Shown piece by piece: positions 40,979 through 53,901 of a stretch of 64,000 bases of DNA. The stretch comes from Lysinibacillus fusiformis (GTDB lineage: Bacteria > Bacillota > Bacilli > Bacillales_A > Planococcaceae), in the NCBI RefSeq assembly GCF_002845985.1, contig NZ_PDFK01000005.1:145311-209310 (forward strand), given 5' to 3'. Numbering within the stretch: position 1 is the stretch's first letter; the number at the start of each line of letters is the position of its first letter. A model generated the notes under the pieces. That model searched no databases, had not been told where the DNA came from, and saw only the letters and a program-made list of their open reading frames with translations. A program made the position numbers and the translations under genes.

Positions 40979-41262
40979 TGGAAGCACGTGATATTTTAAA
41001 ACGTCCGGTCATTACTGAGCGTTCTTCAGAACTTATGGCAGAGAAAAAGTATACTTTCGAAGTAGACACTCGCGCTAACAAAACTCAAGTAAAAGACGCT
41101 GTAGAAGAAATCTTTGGCGTAAAAGTTGAGAAAGTAAACGTTCTTAACTACAAAGGTAAATTCAAGCGTGTTGGCCGTTATGGTGGTTACACTAACAAAC
41201 GTCGTAAAGCGATTGTTAAATTAACTGCTGATAGCAAAGAAATTGAATTATTCGAAGTGTAA
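40978..41262 (+). CDS. rplW: 50S ribosomal protein L23
   Basis: A 94-residue exit-site protein that docks trigger factor and SRP. The N-terminal [16 protein letters not shown] and the [15 protein letters not shown] segments are typical. GAGGAGGTGCTTGG precedes its ATG within the end of rplD. Confidence 0.96.
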   Translation: MEARDILKRPVITERSSELMAEKKYTFEVDTRANKTQVKDAVEEIFGVKVEKVNVLNYKGKFKRVGRYGGYTNKRRKAIVKLTADSKEIELFEV

Positions 41263-41310
41263 TCCTTAATGGATTTATGATTTGAACACTCAAGAAGGAG
41301 GGAAAACACA

Positions 41311-42141
41311 ATGGCGATTAAAAAGTATAAACCTACCTCTAATGGTCGTCGTAACATGACGTCATTAGACTTTGCGGAAATTACAACTAACAAGCCTGAG
41401 AAATCATTGCTTGAACCAACTAAACGCAAAGCTGGTCGTAACAACCAAGGTAAAATCACTGTTCGTCATCATGGTGGTGGTCATAAGAAGCAATACCGTG
41501 TTATCGATTTCAAACGTGTTAAAGATGGCATTCCGGCAAAAGTTGCTACTATTGAATATGATCCAAACCGTTCTGCGAATATCGCATTAATCAACTACGC
41601 TGATGGAGCAAAAGCTTACATCTTAGCACCAAAAGGTCTAGAGGTTGGTCAAACAATCGTTTCTGGTCCAGATGCTGATATTAAAGTAGGTAATGCATTA
41701 CCATTAGCAAACATTCCAATGGGTACTACAATCCATAACATCGAGTTAAAACCTGGAAAAGGTGGACAATTAGTACGTTCTGCTGGTACTTCTGCTCAAG
41801 TACTTGGTCGTGAAGATAAGTACGTAATCGTTCGTCTTCAATCTGGTGAAGTACGTTTAGTGTTAGCTACTTGCCGCGCTACAATCGGTCAAGTTGGTAA
41901 CGAACAACACGAACTTGTACACATCGGTAAAGCAGGTCGTAGCCGTTGGTTAGGTAAACGCCCAGAAGTTCGTGGTTCTGTAATGAACCCTAACGATCAC
42001 CCACACGGTGGTGGTGAAGGACGTTCTCCAATCGGACGTAAATCACCAATGACTCCTTGGGGTAAACCAGCACTTGGTTACAAAACTCGTAAGAAGAAAA
42101 ACAAATCGGATAAATTTATCATCCGTAGTCGTAAAAAATAA
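41311..42141 (+). CDS. rplB: 50S ribosomal protein L2
   Basis: A 276-residue primary 23S rRNA binder needed for subunit association and peptidyl transfer. The conserved C-terminal [19 protein letters not shown] holds the key histidine region. GAAGGAGGGAAAA precedes ATG 41311. Confidence 0.97.
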   Translation: MAIKKYKPTSNGRRNMTSLDFAEITTNKPEKSLLEPTKRKAGRNNQGKITVRHHGGGHKKQYRVIDFKRVKDGIPAKVATIEYDPNRSANIALINYADGAKAYILAPKGLEVGQTIVSGPDADIKVGNALPLANIPMGTTIHNIELKPGKGGQLVRSAGTSAQVLGREDKYVIVRLQSGEVRLVLATCRATIGQVGNEQHELVHIGKAGRSRWLGKRPEVRGSVMNPNDHPHGGGEGRSPIGRKSPMTPWGKPALGYKTRKKKNKSDKFIIRSRKK

Positions 42142-42201
42142 AGTGGTTAAACTACGGTTCTATGTGAGAGCCGTGGTGGAATCACGGAGGGAGGTTCCTA
42201 C

Positions 42202-42480
42202 ATGGGTCGCAGCTTGAAAAAAGGACCTTTTGTTGATGACCACTTAATGAAAAAAGTGGAAGTACAAGAGGCTTCTGAGAAAAAACAAGTTATCAAAACT
42301 TGGTCACGCCGTTCTACAATCTTCCCGAACTTCATCGGTTTAACGATTGCTGTATATGATGGACGTAAACATGTTCCTGTATACGTAACAGAAGATATGG
42401 TAGGCCATAAACTTGGTGAGTTCGCACCGACACGTACTTACAAAGGTCACGGTGCAGACGACAAGAAAACAAGACGCTAA
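42202..42480 (+). CDS. rpsS: 30S ribosomal protein S19
   Basis: A 92-residue head protein near the A-site finger. [19 protein letters not shown] and the central [13 protein letters not shown] are diagnostic. GGAGGGAGGTT precedes ATG 42202. Length is normal. Confidence 0.97.
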   Translation: MGRSLKKGPFVDDHLMKKVEVQEASEKKQVIKTWSRRSTIFPNFIGLTIAVYDGRKHVPVYVTEDMVGHKLGEFAPTRTYKGHGADDKKTRR

Positions 42481-42502
42481 TTTTGAGAGGAGGTAAATCC
42501 TA

Positions 42503-42847
42503 ATGACACAAGCTAAAGCTATCGCTCGCACAGTACGTATTGCTCCTCGTAAAGTACGTCTAGTTGTAGACTTAATCCGAGGTAAGCAAGTTGGTGAAGC
42601 AGTTGCAATTTTACGTCATACTCCAAAAGCGGCGTCTCCAGTCGTTGAGAAAGTATTAAAATCTGCAGTTGCTAATGCTGAGCACAACTACGATCTTGAC
42701 ATCAACTCTTTAGTAGTTTCTGAAGTGTTCGTTGATGAAGGTCCAACTTTAAAACGTTTCCGTCCACGTGCGCAAGGACGTGCAAGCGCAATTAACAAAC
42801 GCACAAGCCACATCACTCTAGTGGTATCTGAGAAGAAGGAGGGTTAA
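42503..42847 (+). CDS. rplV: 50S ribosomal protein L22
   Basis: A 114-residue exit-tunnel protein. The tunnel hairpin around [15 protein letters not shown] is complete, with no resistance-type deletion. AGGAGGTAAA precedes ATG 42503. The stop is 3 bp before the rpsC start. Confidence 0.97.
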   Translation: MTQAKAIARTVRIAPRKVRLVVDLIRGKQVGEAVAILRHTPKAASPVVEKVLKSAVANAEHNYDLDINSLVVSEVFVDEGPTLKRFRPRAQGRASAINKRTSHITLVVSEKKEG

Positions 42848-42850
42848 TCC

Positions 42851-43504
42851 GTGGGTCAAAAAGTACATCCAATAGGACTGCGCGTTGGTATTATTCGTGA
42901 CTGGGAGTCAAAATGGTACGCTGAAAAAGACTATGCAACTCTACTTCACGAAGACATCAAAGTGCGTAAATATATTGAAACGGCTCTTAAAGACGCTTCT
43001 GTTTCTAAAGTAGAAATCGAACGTGCTGCAAACCGTGTAAACATTACAATTCACACTGCGAAACCAGGTATGGTAATCGGTAAAGGTGGTACTGAAGTTG
43101 AAAACCTTCGTAAATACCTTAGCGAGTTAACTGGTAAACGCGTACACATCAACATCATTGAAATTAAACGTGCAGATCTTGACGCTCGTCTAGTAGCTGA
43201 AAACATCGCTCGTCAATTAGAAAACCGTGTATCATTCCGTCGTGCGCAAAAGCAAGCGATCCAACGCACAATCCGTGCTGGTGCAAAAGGAATTAAAACA
43301 CAAGTATCTGGTCGTTTAGGTGGCGCTGATATCGCGCGTGCTGAACACTATAGTGAAGGAACTGTTCCACTTCATACTCTACGTGCTGACATTGACTATG
43401 CACACGCAGAAGCTGACACTACTTACGGTAAATTAGGCGTTAAAGTATGGATCTACCGTGGTGAAGTTCTTCCTACGAAGAAATCTGTGGAAGGAGGCAA
43501 ATAA
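42851..43504 (+). CDS. rpsC: 30S ribosomal protein S3
   Basis: A 217-residue protein at the mRNA entry channel with helicase activity. The KH domain motif [14 protein letters not shown] is visible around residue 76. It starts with GTG 42851, and AGAAGAAGGAGGG just upstream serves as ribosome site. It ends one base before rplP. Confidence 0.96.
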   Translation: MGQKVHPIGLRVGIIRDWESKWYAEKDYATLLHEDIKVRKYIETALKDASVSKVEIERAANRVNITIHTAKPGMVIGKGGTEVENLRKYLSELTGKRVHINIIEIKRADLDARLVAENIARQLENRVSFRRAQKQAIQRTIRAGAKGIKTQVSGRLGGADIARAEHYSEGTVPLHTLRADIDYAHAEADTTYGKLGVKVWIYRGEVLPTKKSVEGGK

Positions 43505-43505
43505 T

Positions 43506-44130
<625 letters not shown>

Positions 44131-44148
44131 TAAAGGAGGTTTTCAAGT

Positions 44149-44412
44149 ATGACTGAGCGTAATCAACGCAAAGTTTACACGGGCCGCGTTGTTTCAGATA
44201 AAATGGACAAAACTGTTACTGTTTTAGTTGAAACTCACAAAAAGCACAAGCTTTACGGTAAACGTGTAAAATACTCTAAAAAGTTTAAAGCTCATGATGA
44301 GCAAAACCAAGCGAAAATCGGTGATATCGTACGTATCATGGAGACTCGCCCGCTATCAGCTACTAAACGTTTCCGTCTAGTTGAAGTTGTAGAAAAAGCG
44401 GTTATTATTTAA
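44149..44412 (+). CDS. rpsQ: 30S ribosomal protein S17
   Basis: An 87-residue OB-fold primary 16S binder. [21 protein letters not shown] and the MDKTV motif are diagnostic; C-terminal [20 protein letters not shown] is normal. AAAGGAGG precedes ATG 44149. Confidence 0.96.
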   Translation: MTERNQRKVYTGRVVSDKMDKTVTVLVETHKKHKLYGKRVKYSKKFKAHDEQNQAKIGDIVRIMETRPLSATKRFRLVEVVEKAVII

Positions 44413-44454
44413 TAACTATTTCGGAACAACCATTTCCGAAGGGAGGTAACCTAA

Positions 44455-44823
44455 GTGATCCAACAAGAAAGTCGTATGAAAGTTGCTGACAACTCAGGTG
44501 CACGTGAAGTTCTTACAATTAAAGTGCTTGGTGGCTCTGGCCGTAAAACTGCTAACATCGGTGATATCGTTGTTTGTACAGTTAAGAAAGCAACACCAGG
44601 TGGCGTTGTCAAGAAGGGTGACGTTGTTAAAGCTGTTATCGTTCGTACTAAATCAGGCGTACGTCGTAAAGACGGTACGTACATCAAATTTGATGAAAAT
44701 GCTTGTGTAATTATTCGTGATGATAAATCACCACGCGGAACTCGTATTTTCGGACCTGTTGCACGTGAATTACGTGACAGCAACTTCATGAAAATCGTTT
44801 CTCTAGCTCCAGAAGTTCTTTAA
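44455..44823 (+). CDS. rplN: 50S ribosomal protein L14
   Basis: A 122-residue beta-barrel at the subunit interface; target of the silencing factor RsfS in the family. [20 protein letters not shown] is the usual N-terminus. Start GTG 44455 follows GGGAGGTAA (44441-44449). Confidence 0.96.
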   Translation: MIQQESRMKVADNSGAREVLTIKVLGGSGRKTANIGDIVVCTVKKATPGGVVKKGDVVKAVIVRTKSGVRRKDGTYIKFDENACVIIRDDKSPRGTRIFGPVARELRDSNFMKIVSLAPEVL

Positions 44824-44858
44824 TTTCATGATAGTGCCAATCAAGGAGGTGCGACAGC

Positions 44859-45167
44859 ATGCATGTAAAAAAAGGTGACAAGGTTAAGGTTATCACTGGT
44901 AAGGACAAAGGCAAAGAAGGAGTAATCCTAGCTGCTTTCCCTAAACAAGACCGCGTTCTTGTTGAAGGCGTTAATATCGTGAAAAAGCACGTTAAACCTA
45001 ACCAATTGAATCCACAAGGTGGGATTGTAAGCCAAGAGGCTGCAATTCACGTTTCGAACGTAATGCTAATCGATCCTAAATCTGGCGAGCCGACTCGTGT
45101 AGGTTATAAAATCGAAAACGGTAAAAAAGTTCGTGTTGCAAAAAAATCAGGTGCAGTAATCGACTAA
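44859..45167 (+). CDS. rplX: 50S ribosomal protein L24
   Basis: A 102-residue KOW-domain assembly initiator. [21 protein letters not shown] is the KOW motif. AAGGAGGTG precedes ATG 44859. Confidence 0.96.
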   Translation: MHVKKGDKVKVITGKDKGKEGVILAAFPKQDRVLVEGVNIVKKHVKPNQLNPQGGIVSQEAAIHVSNVMLIDPKSGEPTRVGYKIENGKKVRVAKKSGAVID

Positions 45168-45196
45168 CTAGTAAATAAAAGAAGGGAGGTACACAC

Positions 45197-45944
<748 letters not shown>

Positions 45945-45973
45945 TCCCCTAATTTGGGAAGGAGGTAAATGTA

Positions 45974-46372
45974 ATGACAATGACTGATCCGATTGCAGAT
46001 ATGCTTACTCGCATTCGTAATGCGAACATGGTTCGTCACGAGAAGTTAGAAGTACCAGCTTCCAACGTGAAAAAAGAAATCGCTGAAATTTTAAAGCGTG
46101 AAGGTTTCGTACGTGACGTAGAATACGTGGAAGACAACAAGCAAGGTATTATCCGTATCTTCTTAAAATACGGTAAAGATAACGAGCGTGTTATCACTGG
46201 CTTAAAACGTATTTCTAAACCTGGTCTACGTGTATATGCTAAAACAAATGAAGTGCCTAAAGTACTGAACGGTCTTGGTATCGCTTTAGTGTCAACTTCA
46301 CAAGGTTTATTAACAGATAAAGAAGCTCGCGCTAAACAAGTTGGCGGCGAAGTTCTAGCATACGTTTGGTAA
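45974..46372 (+). CDS. rpsH: 30S ribosomal protein S8
   Basis: A 132-residue primary 16S binder that in some bacteria also represses the spc operon. [23 protein letters not shown] and C-terminal [20 protein letters not shown] are diagnostic. AAGGAGGTAAA precedes ATG 45974, and the length equals the B. subtilis protein. Confidence 0.97.
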   Translation: MTMTDPIADMLTRIRNANMVRHEKLEVPASNVKKEIAEILKREGFVRDVEYVEDNKQGIIRIFLKYGKDNERVITGLKRISKPGLRVYAKTNEVPKVLNGLGIALVSTSQGLLTDKEARAKQVGGEVLAYVW

Positions 46373-46402
46373 TTAGCAATAAATGAATGGAGGTGCAACT
46401 AA

Positions 46403-46942
46403 ATGTCTCGTGTAGGTAAAAAAATTATCGAGGTACCAGCTAACGTAACTGTTACTGTTGCAGCTGACAACACTGTTACTGTTAAAGGTCCTAAAGGCGA
46501 ACTTGTTCGTTCTTTCCACCAAGATATGAAAATTGAGCAAGAGGGTAACGTAATCTCTGTATCACGTCCTTCTGAATCAAAAGAACACCGCACAAACCAC
46601 GGTACTACTCGTGCGCTTCTAGCGAACATGGTTACTGGTGTTTCTGCAGGTTTCGAAAAAGCTTTAGAACTTATCGGTGTTGGTTACCGTGCGCAATTAC
46701 AAGGCAAAAAACTTGTACTTAACGTAGGTTACTCTCATCCAGTAGAGTTCACACCTGAAGATGGTCTTGAAATTGAAGTTCCTTCTAACACTAAAATCAT
46801 CATTAAAGGTATTAGCAAAGAGCGCGTTGGTGCTCTTGCATCTAACATCCGTGACGTTCGTCCACCAGAGCCATATAAAGGTAAAGGTATCCGTTACGAA
46901 GGCGAATACGTTCGTCGTAAAGAAGGTAAAACAGGTAAATAA
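46403..46942 (+). CDS. rplF: 50S ribosomal protein L6
   Basis: A 179-residue protein near the sarcin-ricin loop with two similar alpha/beta domains. [17 protein letters not shown] and the C-terminal [21 protein letters not shown] signature are clear. GGAGGTG precedes ATG 46403. Confidence 0.97.
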   Translation: MSRVGKKIIEVPANVTVTVAADNTVTVKGPKGELVRSFHQDMKIEQEGNVISVSRPSESKEHRTNHGTTRALLANMVTGVSAGFEKALELIGVGYRAQLQGKKLVLNVGYSHPVEFTPEDGLEIEVPSNTKIIIKGISKERVGALASNIRDVRPPEPYKGKGIRYEGEYVRRKEGKTGK

Positions 46943-46974
46943 TGCTGCCTAAGCATTAGAAAGGAGTGACCCTT

Positions 46975-47334
46975 GTGATTACGAAACAGGATAAAAATCA
47001 AGTTCGTAAAAAACGTCATGCGCGAGTTCGTTCTAAAATTTCGGGTACTGCTGAGCGTCCACGCTTAAATGTATTCCGTTCTAACAAGAACATCTACGCT
47101 CAACTTATCGATGACGTAGCAGGCGTAACAATTGTTAGCGCATCTTCTCAAGAAAAAGATTTTGAAGGCACTGGTAGCAATGTTGCAACTGCATCAAAAA
47201 TCGGTGAAACAATCGCGAAACGCGCTGCGGAAAAAAATATTACTGCTGTAGTTTTTGACCGTGGTGGTTACTTATATCATGGACGCGTGAAAGCTTTAGC
47301 TGAAGCTGCACGTGAGAGTGGTTTAGAATTTTAA
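46975..47334 (+). CDS. rplR: 50S ribosomal protein L18
   Basis: A 119-residue 5S-rRNA-binding protein. [21 protein letters not shown] and the C-terminal [21 protein letters not shown] are typical. GTG 46975 is chosen because AAGGAGTGAC (46961-46970) spaces to it; an in-frame start at 46966 falls inside that site. Confidence 0.95.
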   Translation: MITKQDKNQVRKKRHARVRSKISGTAERPRLNVFRSNKNIYAQLIDDVAGVTIVSASSQEKDFEGTGSNVATASKIGETIAKRAAEKNITAVVFDRGGYLYHGRVKALAEAARESGLEF

Positions 47335-47355
47335 TAAGAAGGAGGGACACATTTC

Positions 47356-47859
47356 ATGAGTCGAATTGACGCAAACAAACTTGGAGAACTTGAAGAACGC
47401 GTAGTTACTATTAACCGTGTTGCTAAAGTTGTTAAAGGTGGACGTCGCTTCCGCTTCACAGCACTAGTTGTTGTTGGCGATAGAAACGGTCATGTAGGTT
47501 TCGGTACTGGTAAAGCTCAAGAGGTTCCAGATGCTATCCGTAAAGCTGTTGAAGATGCGAAGAAAAACTTAGTAGAAGTGCCACGTGTTGGTGGAACAAC
47601 TCCACACTTAGTGCTTGGTCGCTTCGGTGCAGGAGAAATCTTAATTAAACCTGCTGCTCCTGGTACAGGAGTTATCGCTGGTGGTCCAGTACGTGCTGTA
47701 CTAGAACTTGCTGGTATTACTGATATTCTTTCAAAATCTCTTGGATCTAACACACCAATCAACATGGTGCGTGCAACTGTTCAAGGTTTAACTGAATTAA
47801 AACGCGTAGAGGACGTAGCTAAATTACGTGGTAAATCAGTGGAAGAAATATTAGGATAA
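47356..47859 (+). CDS. rpsE: 30S ribosomal protein S5
   Basis: A 167-residue protein at the mRNA entry site. [21 protein letters not shown] includes the spectinomycin loop, which looks wild type. GLGTGKA-like [16 protein letters not shown] follows. GAAGGAGGG precedes ATG 47356. Confidence 0.97.
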
Positions 47860-47872
47860 GGGGGGAAAGATA

Positions 47873-48055
47873 ATGGCTAACAAATTAGAAATCACCCTTA
47901 CTAAATCTGTGATTGGTACTAAACCTGCACAACGCAAAACTGTTGAAGCTTTAGGTTTACGTAAATTACACCAAACTGTAGAGAAAGCTGATAATGCAGC
48001 TACTCGCGGTATGCTTGATAAAGTAGCACACTTAGTTACTGTAAAAGAAATTTAA
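47873..48055 (+). CDS. rpmD: 50S ribosomal protein L30
   Basis: A 60-residue ferredoxin-like protein. [21 protein letters not shown] and [11 protein letters not shown] are diagnostic. AGGGGGGAAAG precedes ATG 47873, 13 bp after rpsE. Confidence 0.95.
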   Translation: MANKLEITLTKSVIGTKPAQRKTVEALGLRKLHQTVEKADNAATRGMLDKVAHLVTVKEI

Positions 48056-48089
48056 TTTTCAATAATTGAACAAGGAGGTGCCACCCACT

Positions 48090-48530
48090 ATGAAACTGCA
48101 TGAGTTAAAACCAGCAGAAGGTTCTCGTAAGCAACGCAATCGCGTTGGTCGTGGTATCGGTTCTGGTAACGGTAAAACAGCAGGTAAAGGTCATAAAGGT
48201 CAAAACGCTCGTTCTGGTGGCGGTGTACGCCCAGGATTTGAGGGCGGTCAAAACCCATTATTCCGTCGTTTACCAAAACGTGGATTTACGAACATTAATC
48301 GTAAAGAATACGCGATTGTTAACCTTGATGCTTTAAACCGTTTCGAAGACGGTGCAGAAGTTACTGCTGCATTATTACTTGAAACTGGTATAGTGAGCAA
48401 CGAGAAAGCTGGAATTAAAGTTCTTGGCAACGGAGCTCTTAATAAAAAGCTTACTGTTAAAGCTCATAAATTCTCAGCTTCAGCGAAAGAAGCAATCGAG
48501 AATGCCGGCGGAACTACTGAGGTGATTTAA
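48090..48530 (+). CDS. rplO: 50S ribosomal protein L15
   Basis: A 146-residue late-assembly protein with the long basic glycine-rich N-terminal extension ([20 protein letters not shown]). AAGGAGGTG precedes ATG 48090; an upstream in-frame ATG at 48066 is rejected. Its stop overlaps the secY start by one base. Confidence 0.96.
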   Translation: MKLHELKPAEGSRKQRNRVGRGIGSGNGKTAGKGHKGQNARSGGGVRPGFEGGQNPLFRRLPKRGFTNINRKEYAIVNLDALNRFEDGAEVTAALLLETGIVSNEKAGIKVLGNGALNKKLTVKAHKFSASAKEAIENAGGTTEVI

Positions 48531-49825
48531 TGTTTCAGACAATCTCTAACTTTATGCGTGTTCGAGATATAAGAAATAAAATCATTTTCACACTTTTAAT
48601 GTTAATCGTTTTTCGTATTGGAACTTTCATTCCAGTACCAAACGTTGACGCTGATGTATTAAAGGCAACTGATGAGTTTAACCTCGTTGGTTTCCTGAAT
48701 ACTTTTGGCGGTGGTGCTTTAAAGAACTTCTCCATCTTCGCGATGGGAATTATGCCTTACATCACAGCCTCAATCATTGTTCAGTTATTGCAAATGGACG
48801 TAGTACCGAAATTTGCTGAGTGGGCAAAGCAAGGTGAAGTCGGAAGACGTAAACTTGCACAATTTACTCGCTACTTTACTATTATTCTTGCTTTTATCCA
48901 ATCATTCGCAATGTCATTCGGTTTTAATAGAATGTATGGTGGATCTTTGATTAAAGAAGAGGGCGTTCTAACTTATGTTACAATTGCTATAGTATTGACA
49001 GCGGGAACAGCATTCCTAGTATGGCTTGCTGAGCAAATTACTGCTCACGGTGTTGGTAATGGTATTTCTGTTGTCATTTTCGCAGGTATCGTTGCAGCAT
49101 TGCCTACAGGGATCAACCAAATTTTTGCACAGCAAATCGAGGGTGCTGGAGATAAATTATTTATCAACATCATTGTCCTTGCATTGCTTGTATTAATTTT
49201 ATTAGCAGTTGTAGTTGGGGTTATATACGTGCAACAAGCACTTCGTAAAATTCCAATTCAATATGCGAAACGAGTTACTGGACGTAGTCAGCAAACTGGT
49301 GGTCAACAAACGCATCTACCGTTAAAAGTAAATGCTGCAGGGGTTATTCCGGTAATCTTTTCAGTAGCGTTTCTTGTAACACCTCAAACGCTTGCTGTGT
49401 TCTTTGGTGAAAATAGTGTTACAAATTGGATTACGAAAAATCTGCAGTATACGCAGCCTATCGGTATGACAATTTATATTATTTTGATCGTCGCGTTCAC
49501 ATATTTCTATGCATTCGTTCAAGTGAATCCAGAAAATGTGGCAGACAACTTGAAAAAACAAGGTGCTTACATTCCAGGTATTCGTCCTGGAGAAAACACT
49601 CAAACGTATTTAACAAGCGTGTTATATCGTCTAACTTTTGTTGGTGCGATATTCTTAACTGTTATTGCTGTAATGCCGATTTTATTCATTAATTTTATGA
49701 ATTTACCTGCCTCAGTGCAGATCGGTGGTACTAGTATTATTATCGTAGTCGGTGTAGCGCTGGAAACGATGAAGCAGCTAGAATCTCAACTTGTTAAACG
49801 TCACTACAAAGGCTTTATGAAATAA
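48530..49825 (+). CDS. secY: SecY, protein-conducting channel
   Basis: A 431-residue protein with ten membrane spans forming the translocon with SecE (encoded at 15.7 kb). AMGIMPYITASIIVQLLQMD and the cytoplasmic loop KRVTGRSQQTGGQQTHLPLKVN AGVIP-type region are typical. It is translationally coupled to rplO (TAATG). Confidence 0.97.
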   Translation: MFQTISNFMRVRDIRNKIIFTLLMLIVFRIGTFIPVPNVDADVLKATDEFNLVGFLNTFGGGALKNFSIFAMGIMPYITASIIVQLLQMDVVPKFAEWAKQGEVGRRKLAQFTRYFTIILAFIQSFAMSFGFNRMYGGSLIKEEGVLTYVTIAIVLTAGTAFLVWLAEQITAHGVGNGISVVIFAGIVAALPTGINQIFAQQIEGAGDKLFINIIVLALLVLILLAVVVGVIYVQQALRKIPIQYAKRVTGRSQQTGGQQTHLPLKVNAAGVIPVIFSVAFLVTPQTLAVFFGENSVTNWITKNLQYTQPIGMTIYIILIVAFTYFYAFVQVNPENVADNLKKQGAYIPGIRPGENTQTYLTSVLYRLTFVGAIFLTVIAVMPILFINFMNLPASVQIGGTSIIIVVGVALETMKQLESQLVKRHYKGFMK

Positions 49826-49838
49826 TGTTGGTTTTTAG

Positions 49839-50549
<711 letters not shown>

Positions 50550-50559
50550 TACCCGGCTC

Positions 50560-50935
50560 CGGGCGCAGAGTACTGCTTCCGCGGGAGGCATGCGGGAGCA
50601 ACAACGAAACATAATTTTTTTGAGAGTTGCAAAAGCATATTGTGCCCGGTATATATTTCTTCTAAAGAGTGCAACATACCTTTTGGAGGAGTATAATGGG
50701 TTTCGTGGAAGCATCTGTGTAACGGGTATGAATATCTCATCAAAGACATTCCGGTATTCGTGTAAACATGGGAGGTTCAGTGCCCTTATTGGTTCTGTAA
50801 ATTCCGTGGATTGTGTGAAGCGAAACCAGACGAGCGTCTTTCAAACATCTCTCATACAATCCAAACATATGTTGAAACGAGGTTGCTTCTAAAGTTGCAG
50901 CAGATATCCGTTTGATGTAACGATGAGAACTTTAA
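50560..50935 (+). pseudogene. map: Shredded map (methionine aminopeptidase) pseudogene
   Basis: Fragments of Map occur in correct order but in different frames: CCGCGGGAG near 50577 (PRE), MRE at 50590-50598, LQKHIVPGI at 50627-50653, ISSKE at 50655-50669, YNGFRGSICV at 50692-50721, EYLIKDIP at 50730-50753, KHG near 50764-50772 and EAKPDERLSNISH with the following TIQTYVE at 50817-50876. An intact Map is about 250 codons; only about 375 bp remain. The Asp pair and the GHG histidine that bind metal are missing, so it cannot be functional. It sits exactly between adk and infA. Alignment is to remembered B. subtilis Map. Confidence 0.88.
50627..50655 (+). promoter_or_regulatory. Possible promoter for infA-rpsM genes inside the map remnant
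   Basis: TTGCAA (50627-50632), 17 bp, TATATA (50650-50655). The hexamers coincide with decayed map codons, so this may be chance; if active it would feed infA-rpmJ-rpsM-rpsK-rpoA-rplQ. Confidence 0.35.
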
Positions 50936-50962
50936 TTTGCATATAGAGAGGAGACAGAGTAG

Positions 50963-51181
50963 ATGGCGAAAGATGATGTAATTGAAGTCGAAGGGACAGT
51001 TGTTGAGACTTTGCCAAACGCGATGTTTAAGGTAGAATTAGAAAATGGACATGTGATTCTAGCACACGTATCTGGTAAGATTCGTATGCACTTTATCCGT
51101 ATTCTACCTGGAGATAAGGTTACTATCGAGTTATCTCCTTATGATTTAACTCGCGGTCGTATCACATACCGTTTTAAATAA
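50963..51181 (+). CDS. infA: Translation initiation factor IF-1
   Basis: A 72-residue OB-fold factor that binds the A site of the 30S subunit. [21 protein letters not shown] and the C-terminal [15 protein letters not shown] are diagnostic. GAGAGGAGA precedes ATG 50963. The KOW-domain gene that often precedes infA is not seen. Confidence 0.96.
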   Translation: MAKDDVIEVEGTVVETLPNAMFKVELENGHVILAHVSGKIRMHFIRILPGDKVTIELSPYDLTRGRITYRFK

Positions 51182-51218
51182 TCTTTTGCGCTCCGGACTA
51201 CTAAGGAGGTTAGGTTAG

Positions 51219-51332
<114 letters not shown>

Positions 51333-51356
51333 TTCTAAAGGAGGTGCACAACGTAC

Positions 51357-51722
51357 ATGGCACGTATTGCTGGTGTTGATATTCCTCGCGACAAACGCGT
51401 GGTAATTTCATTAACGTACATTTTCGGTATTGGTAAAACTACAGCTCAGAAAGTACTAGCTGATGCAGGTATTTCAGAAGATACACGCGTACGCGACTTA
51501 ACTGAAGATGAGTTAAACAAAATCCGTGAACAATTAGATTCATACAAACTTGAAGGTGACTTACGTCGCGAAACTTCATTAAATATTAAACGTCTGATGG
51601 AAATCGGTTCATTCCGTGGTATCCGTCACCGTCGTGGCTTACCTGTTCGTGGTCAAAATACGAAGAACAATGCGCGTACGCGTAAAGGTCCTCGTAAAAC
51701 TGTTGCGAACAAGAAAAAATAA
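51357..51722 (+). CDS. rpsM: 30S ribosomal protein S13
   Basis: A 121-residue head protein contacting P-site t[24 protein letters not shown] and the C-terminal basic tail ([20 protein letters not shown]) are typical. AAAGGAGGTG precedes ATG 51357. Confidence 0.97.
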   Translation: MARIAGVDIPRDKRVVISLTYIFGIGKTTAQKVLADAGISEDTRVRDLTEDELNKIREQLDSYKLEGDLRRETSLNIKRLMEIGSFRGIRHRRGLPVRGQNTKNNARTRKGPRKTVANKKK

Positions 51723-51729
51723 TTGGTAA

Positions 51730-52137
<408 letters not shown>

Positions 52138-52276
52138 TGGGTGCGTCTCATATTGTATGAGAACATCATTTTTTGTACAGACTGTCTTGTGCAGATAATA
52201 AACGATACGTCATTGACGATCGAATCTATGATGGAAAGAACCTATACATTCGATGTTTTGAAGGAGGGTAAATAAA

Positions 52277-53221
52277 ATGATCGAAATTGAAAAACCAAAG
52301 ATTGAAACGGTGGAGATCAGCGAAGATTCCAAATATGGAAAGTTTGTTGTAGAACCGCTTGAACGCGGATATGGAAACACTTTGGGTAATTCTTTACGTC
52401 GTATCCTTCTGTCTTCATTACCAGGAGCTGCTGTCACTTCAATTCAAATTGATGGTGTTCTTCACGAATTCTCGACTGTAGAAGGCGTAGTAGAAGATGT
52501 AGCTTCAATCATTTTGAACGTGAAAAAACTAGCTCTTAAAATCTACTCTGACGAAGAAAAAGTTATTGAGATTGATGTAAAAGGCGATGGTACAGTTACG
52601 GCTGCTGACATTACACATGACAGTGACGTAGAAATTTTAAACCCAGATCTATATATTGCAACAATCGCTAAAAACGGTCATTTACGTATGCGTATGTATG
52701 CACAACGCGGCCGTGGTTACACTCCTGCTGATCAAAACAAACGTGAGGATCTTCCTATCGGCGTGATCCCGATCGACTCTATTTACACTCCAGTATCACG
52801 CGTCAATTTCCAAGTGGAAAATACTCGTGTAGGTCAGTCTTCTGACTACGACAAACTTTCTCTTGATGTGTGGACAGATGGTAGCATCGGTCCGAAAGAG
52901 GCGATTTCGCTCGGAGCAAAAATTTTAACCGAGCATCTTAACATCTTCGTTGGCATGACGGATGAGGCACAGACTGCTGAAATCATGGTCGAAAAAGAAG
53001 AAGATCAAAAAGAAAAAGTTTTAGAGATGACTATCGAAGAACTTGATCTTTCTGTTCGTTCTTATAACTGTTTAAAACGCGCTGGTATTAATACAGTACT
53101 AGAACTTGCGAATAAATCAGAAGACGATATGATGAAAGTTCGTAACCTTGGACGTAAGTCACTAGAAGAAGTAAAAGCGAAGTTAGAAGAGCTTGGTTTA
53201 GGATTACGCAAAGAAGACTAA
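52277..53221 (+). CDS. rpoA: RNA polymerase subunit alpha
   Basis: A 314-residue assembly subunit. The N-terminal dimerisation domain ([18 protein letters not shown]) is followed by a linker and the C-terminal domain ([20 protein letters not shown]) that contacts UP elements and activators. AAGGAGGG precedes ATG 52277. A 139-bp gap separates it from rpsK, with no confident terminator or promoter in it. Confidence 0.98.
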   Translation: MIEIEKPKIETVEISEDSKYGKFVVEPLERGYGNTLGNSLRRILLSSLPGAAVTSIQIDGVLHEFSTVEGVVEDVASIILNVKKLALKIYSDEEKVIEIDVKGDGTVTAADITHDSDVEILNPDLYIATIAKNGHLRMRMYAQRGRGYTPADQNKREDLPIGVIPIDSIYTPVSRVNFQVENTRVGQSSDYDKLSLDVWTDGSIGPKEAISLGAKILTEHLNIFVGMTDEAQTAEIMVEKEEDQKEKVLEMTIEELDLSVRSYNCLKRAGINTVLELANKSEDDMMKVRNLGRKSLEEVKAKLEELGLGLRKED

Positions 53222-53277
53222 GCGATTTAAACAACACTAATAAGATCAGATTTTTTCTATAAAGGAGGGAAACATCC

Positions 53278-53658
53278 ATGGGTTACAGAAAACTTGGTCG
53301 TACAAGTTCTCAACGTAAAGCGATGTTACGTGACTTAGCTACTGATTTAATCATCAACGAGCGTATCGAAACTACTGAGGCTCGCGCTAAAGAAGTACGT
53401 AAAGCTGTTGAAAAAATGATTACTTTAGGTAAACGCGGAGATTTACACGCACGCCGTCAAGCTGCTGCATTCATCCGTCGCGAACTAGTAACAACGACTG
53501 ATGCTGAAGGTAACGAAACAACATCATTTGCACTTCAAAAGTTATTTGATGATGTTGCACCACGTTATGCAGAGCGTCAAGGTGGTTACACTCGTATTCT
53601 TAAAGTAGGTCCTCGTCGTGGTGACGGTGCACCTGTTGTTGTGATTGAACTAGTTTAA
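53278..53658 (+). CDS. rplQ: 50S ribosomal protein L17
   Basis: A 126-residue tunnel-exit protein, a few residues longer than the B. subtilis form. [21 protein letters not shown] and the central LAARRQ-type [15 protein letters not shown] are typical. AAAGGAGGGAAA precedes ATG 53278. Last gene of the alpha operon; a strong terminator follows. Confidence 0.97.
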   Translation: MGYRKLGRTSSQRKAMLRDLATDLIINERIETTEARAKEVRKAVEKMITLGKRGDLHARRQAAAFIRRELVTTTDAEGNETTSFALQKLFDDVAPRYAERQGGYTRILKVGPRRGDGAPVVVIELV

Positions 53659-53679
53659 TCATAAGAGAAGACTTGTGGT

Positions 53680-53712
53680 GAAGAGGGTGGGAATCACCAC
53701 CCTCTTTCTTTA
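53680..53712 (+). terminator. Intrinsic terminator after rplQ
   Basis: AAGAGGGTGG (53681-53690) pairs with CCACCCTCTT (53697-53706) around a 6-nt loop, then a T-rich end. It closes the S10-spc-alpha cluster. Confidence 0.92.
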
Positions 53713-53724
53713 TAAATGATTTAT

Positions 53725-53754
53725 ACGACAAATAATTAAGCTGAGCGTTATGAT
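53725..53754 (+). promoter_or_regulatory. Possible promoter of the ecf leader RNA
   Basis: ACGACA (53725-53730), 18 bp, TATGAT (53749-53754). The -10 matches 5 of 6, the -35 4 of 6. It would start a transcript of about 130 nt ending at the terminator near 53892. Confidence 0.45.
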
Positions 53755-53759
53755 GAGCG

Positions 53760-53892
53760 GGCACTTTAGGGTGTGGCGTCTCGTTTAGCTCTCCGCACCT
53801 CATTCAGGAGAAATAAGGGCTTGAGCACCCGTATTTCTTGTAAATGTAACGACAAGCGCATTTCTATCGAATGAGGTGCGCGCTTTTTTATT
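53760..53892 (+). promoter_or_regulatory. Candidate RNA switch upstream of ecfA1
   Basis: Competing helices: GGTGTGG (about 53769-53775) can pair with CCGCACC (53793-53799). Alternatively GCACCTCATTC (53795-53805) pairs perfectly over 11 bp with GAATGAGGTGC (53869-53879), enclosing a hairpin GAAATA-GGG / CCC-TATTTC (about 53809-53837). AAGCGC (53854-53859) can pair with GCGCTT (53880-53885) followed by TTTTTATT, a terminator that crosses the 11-bp helix. This looks like an attenuator or riboswitch expression platform. I recognise no known class. Confidence 0.5.
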
Positions 53893-53901
53893 ATGTGGGA
53901 T

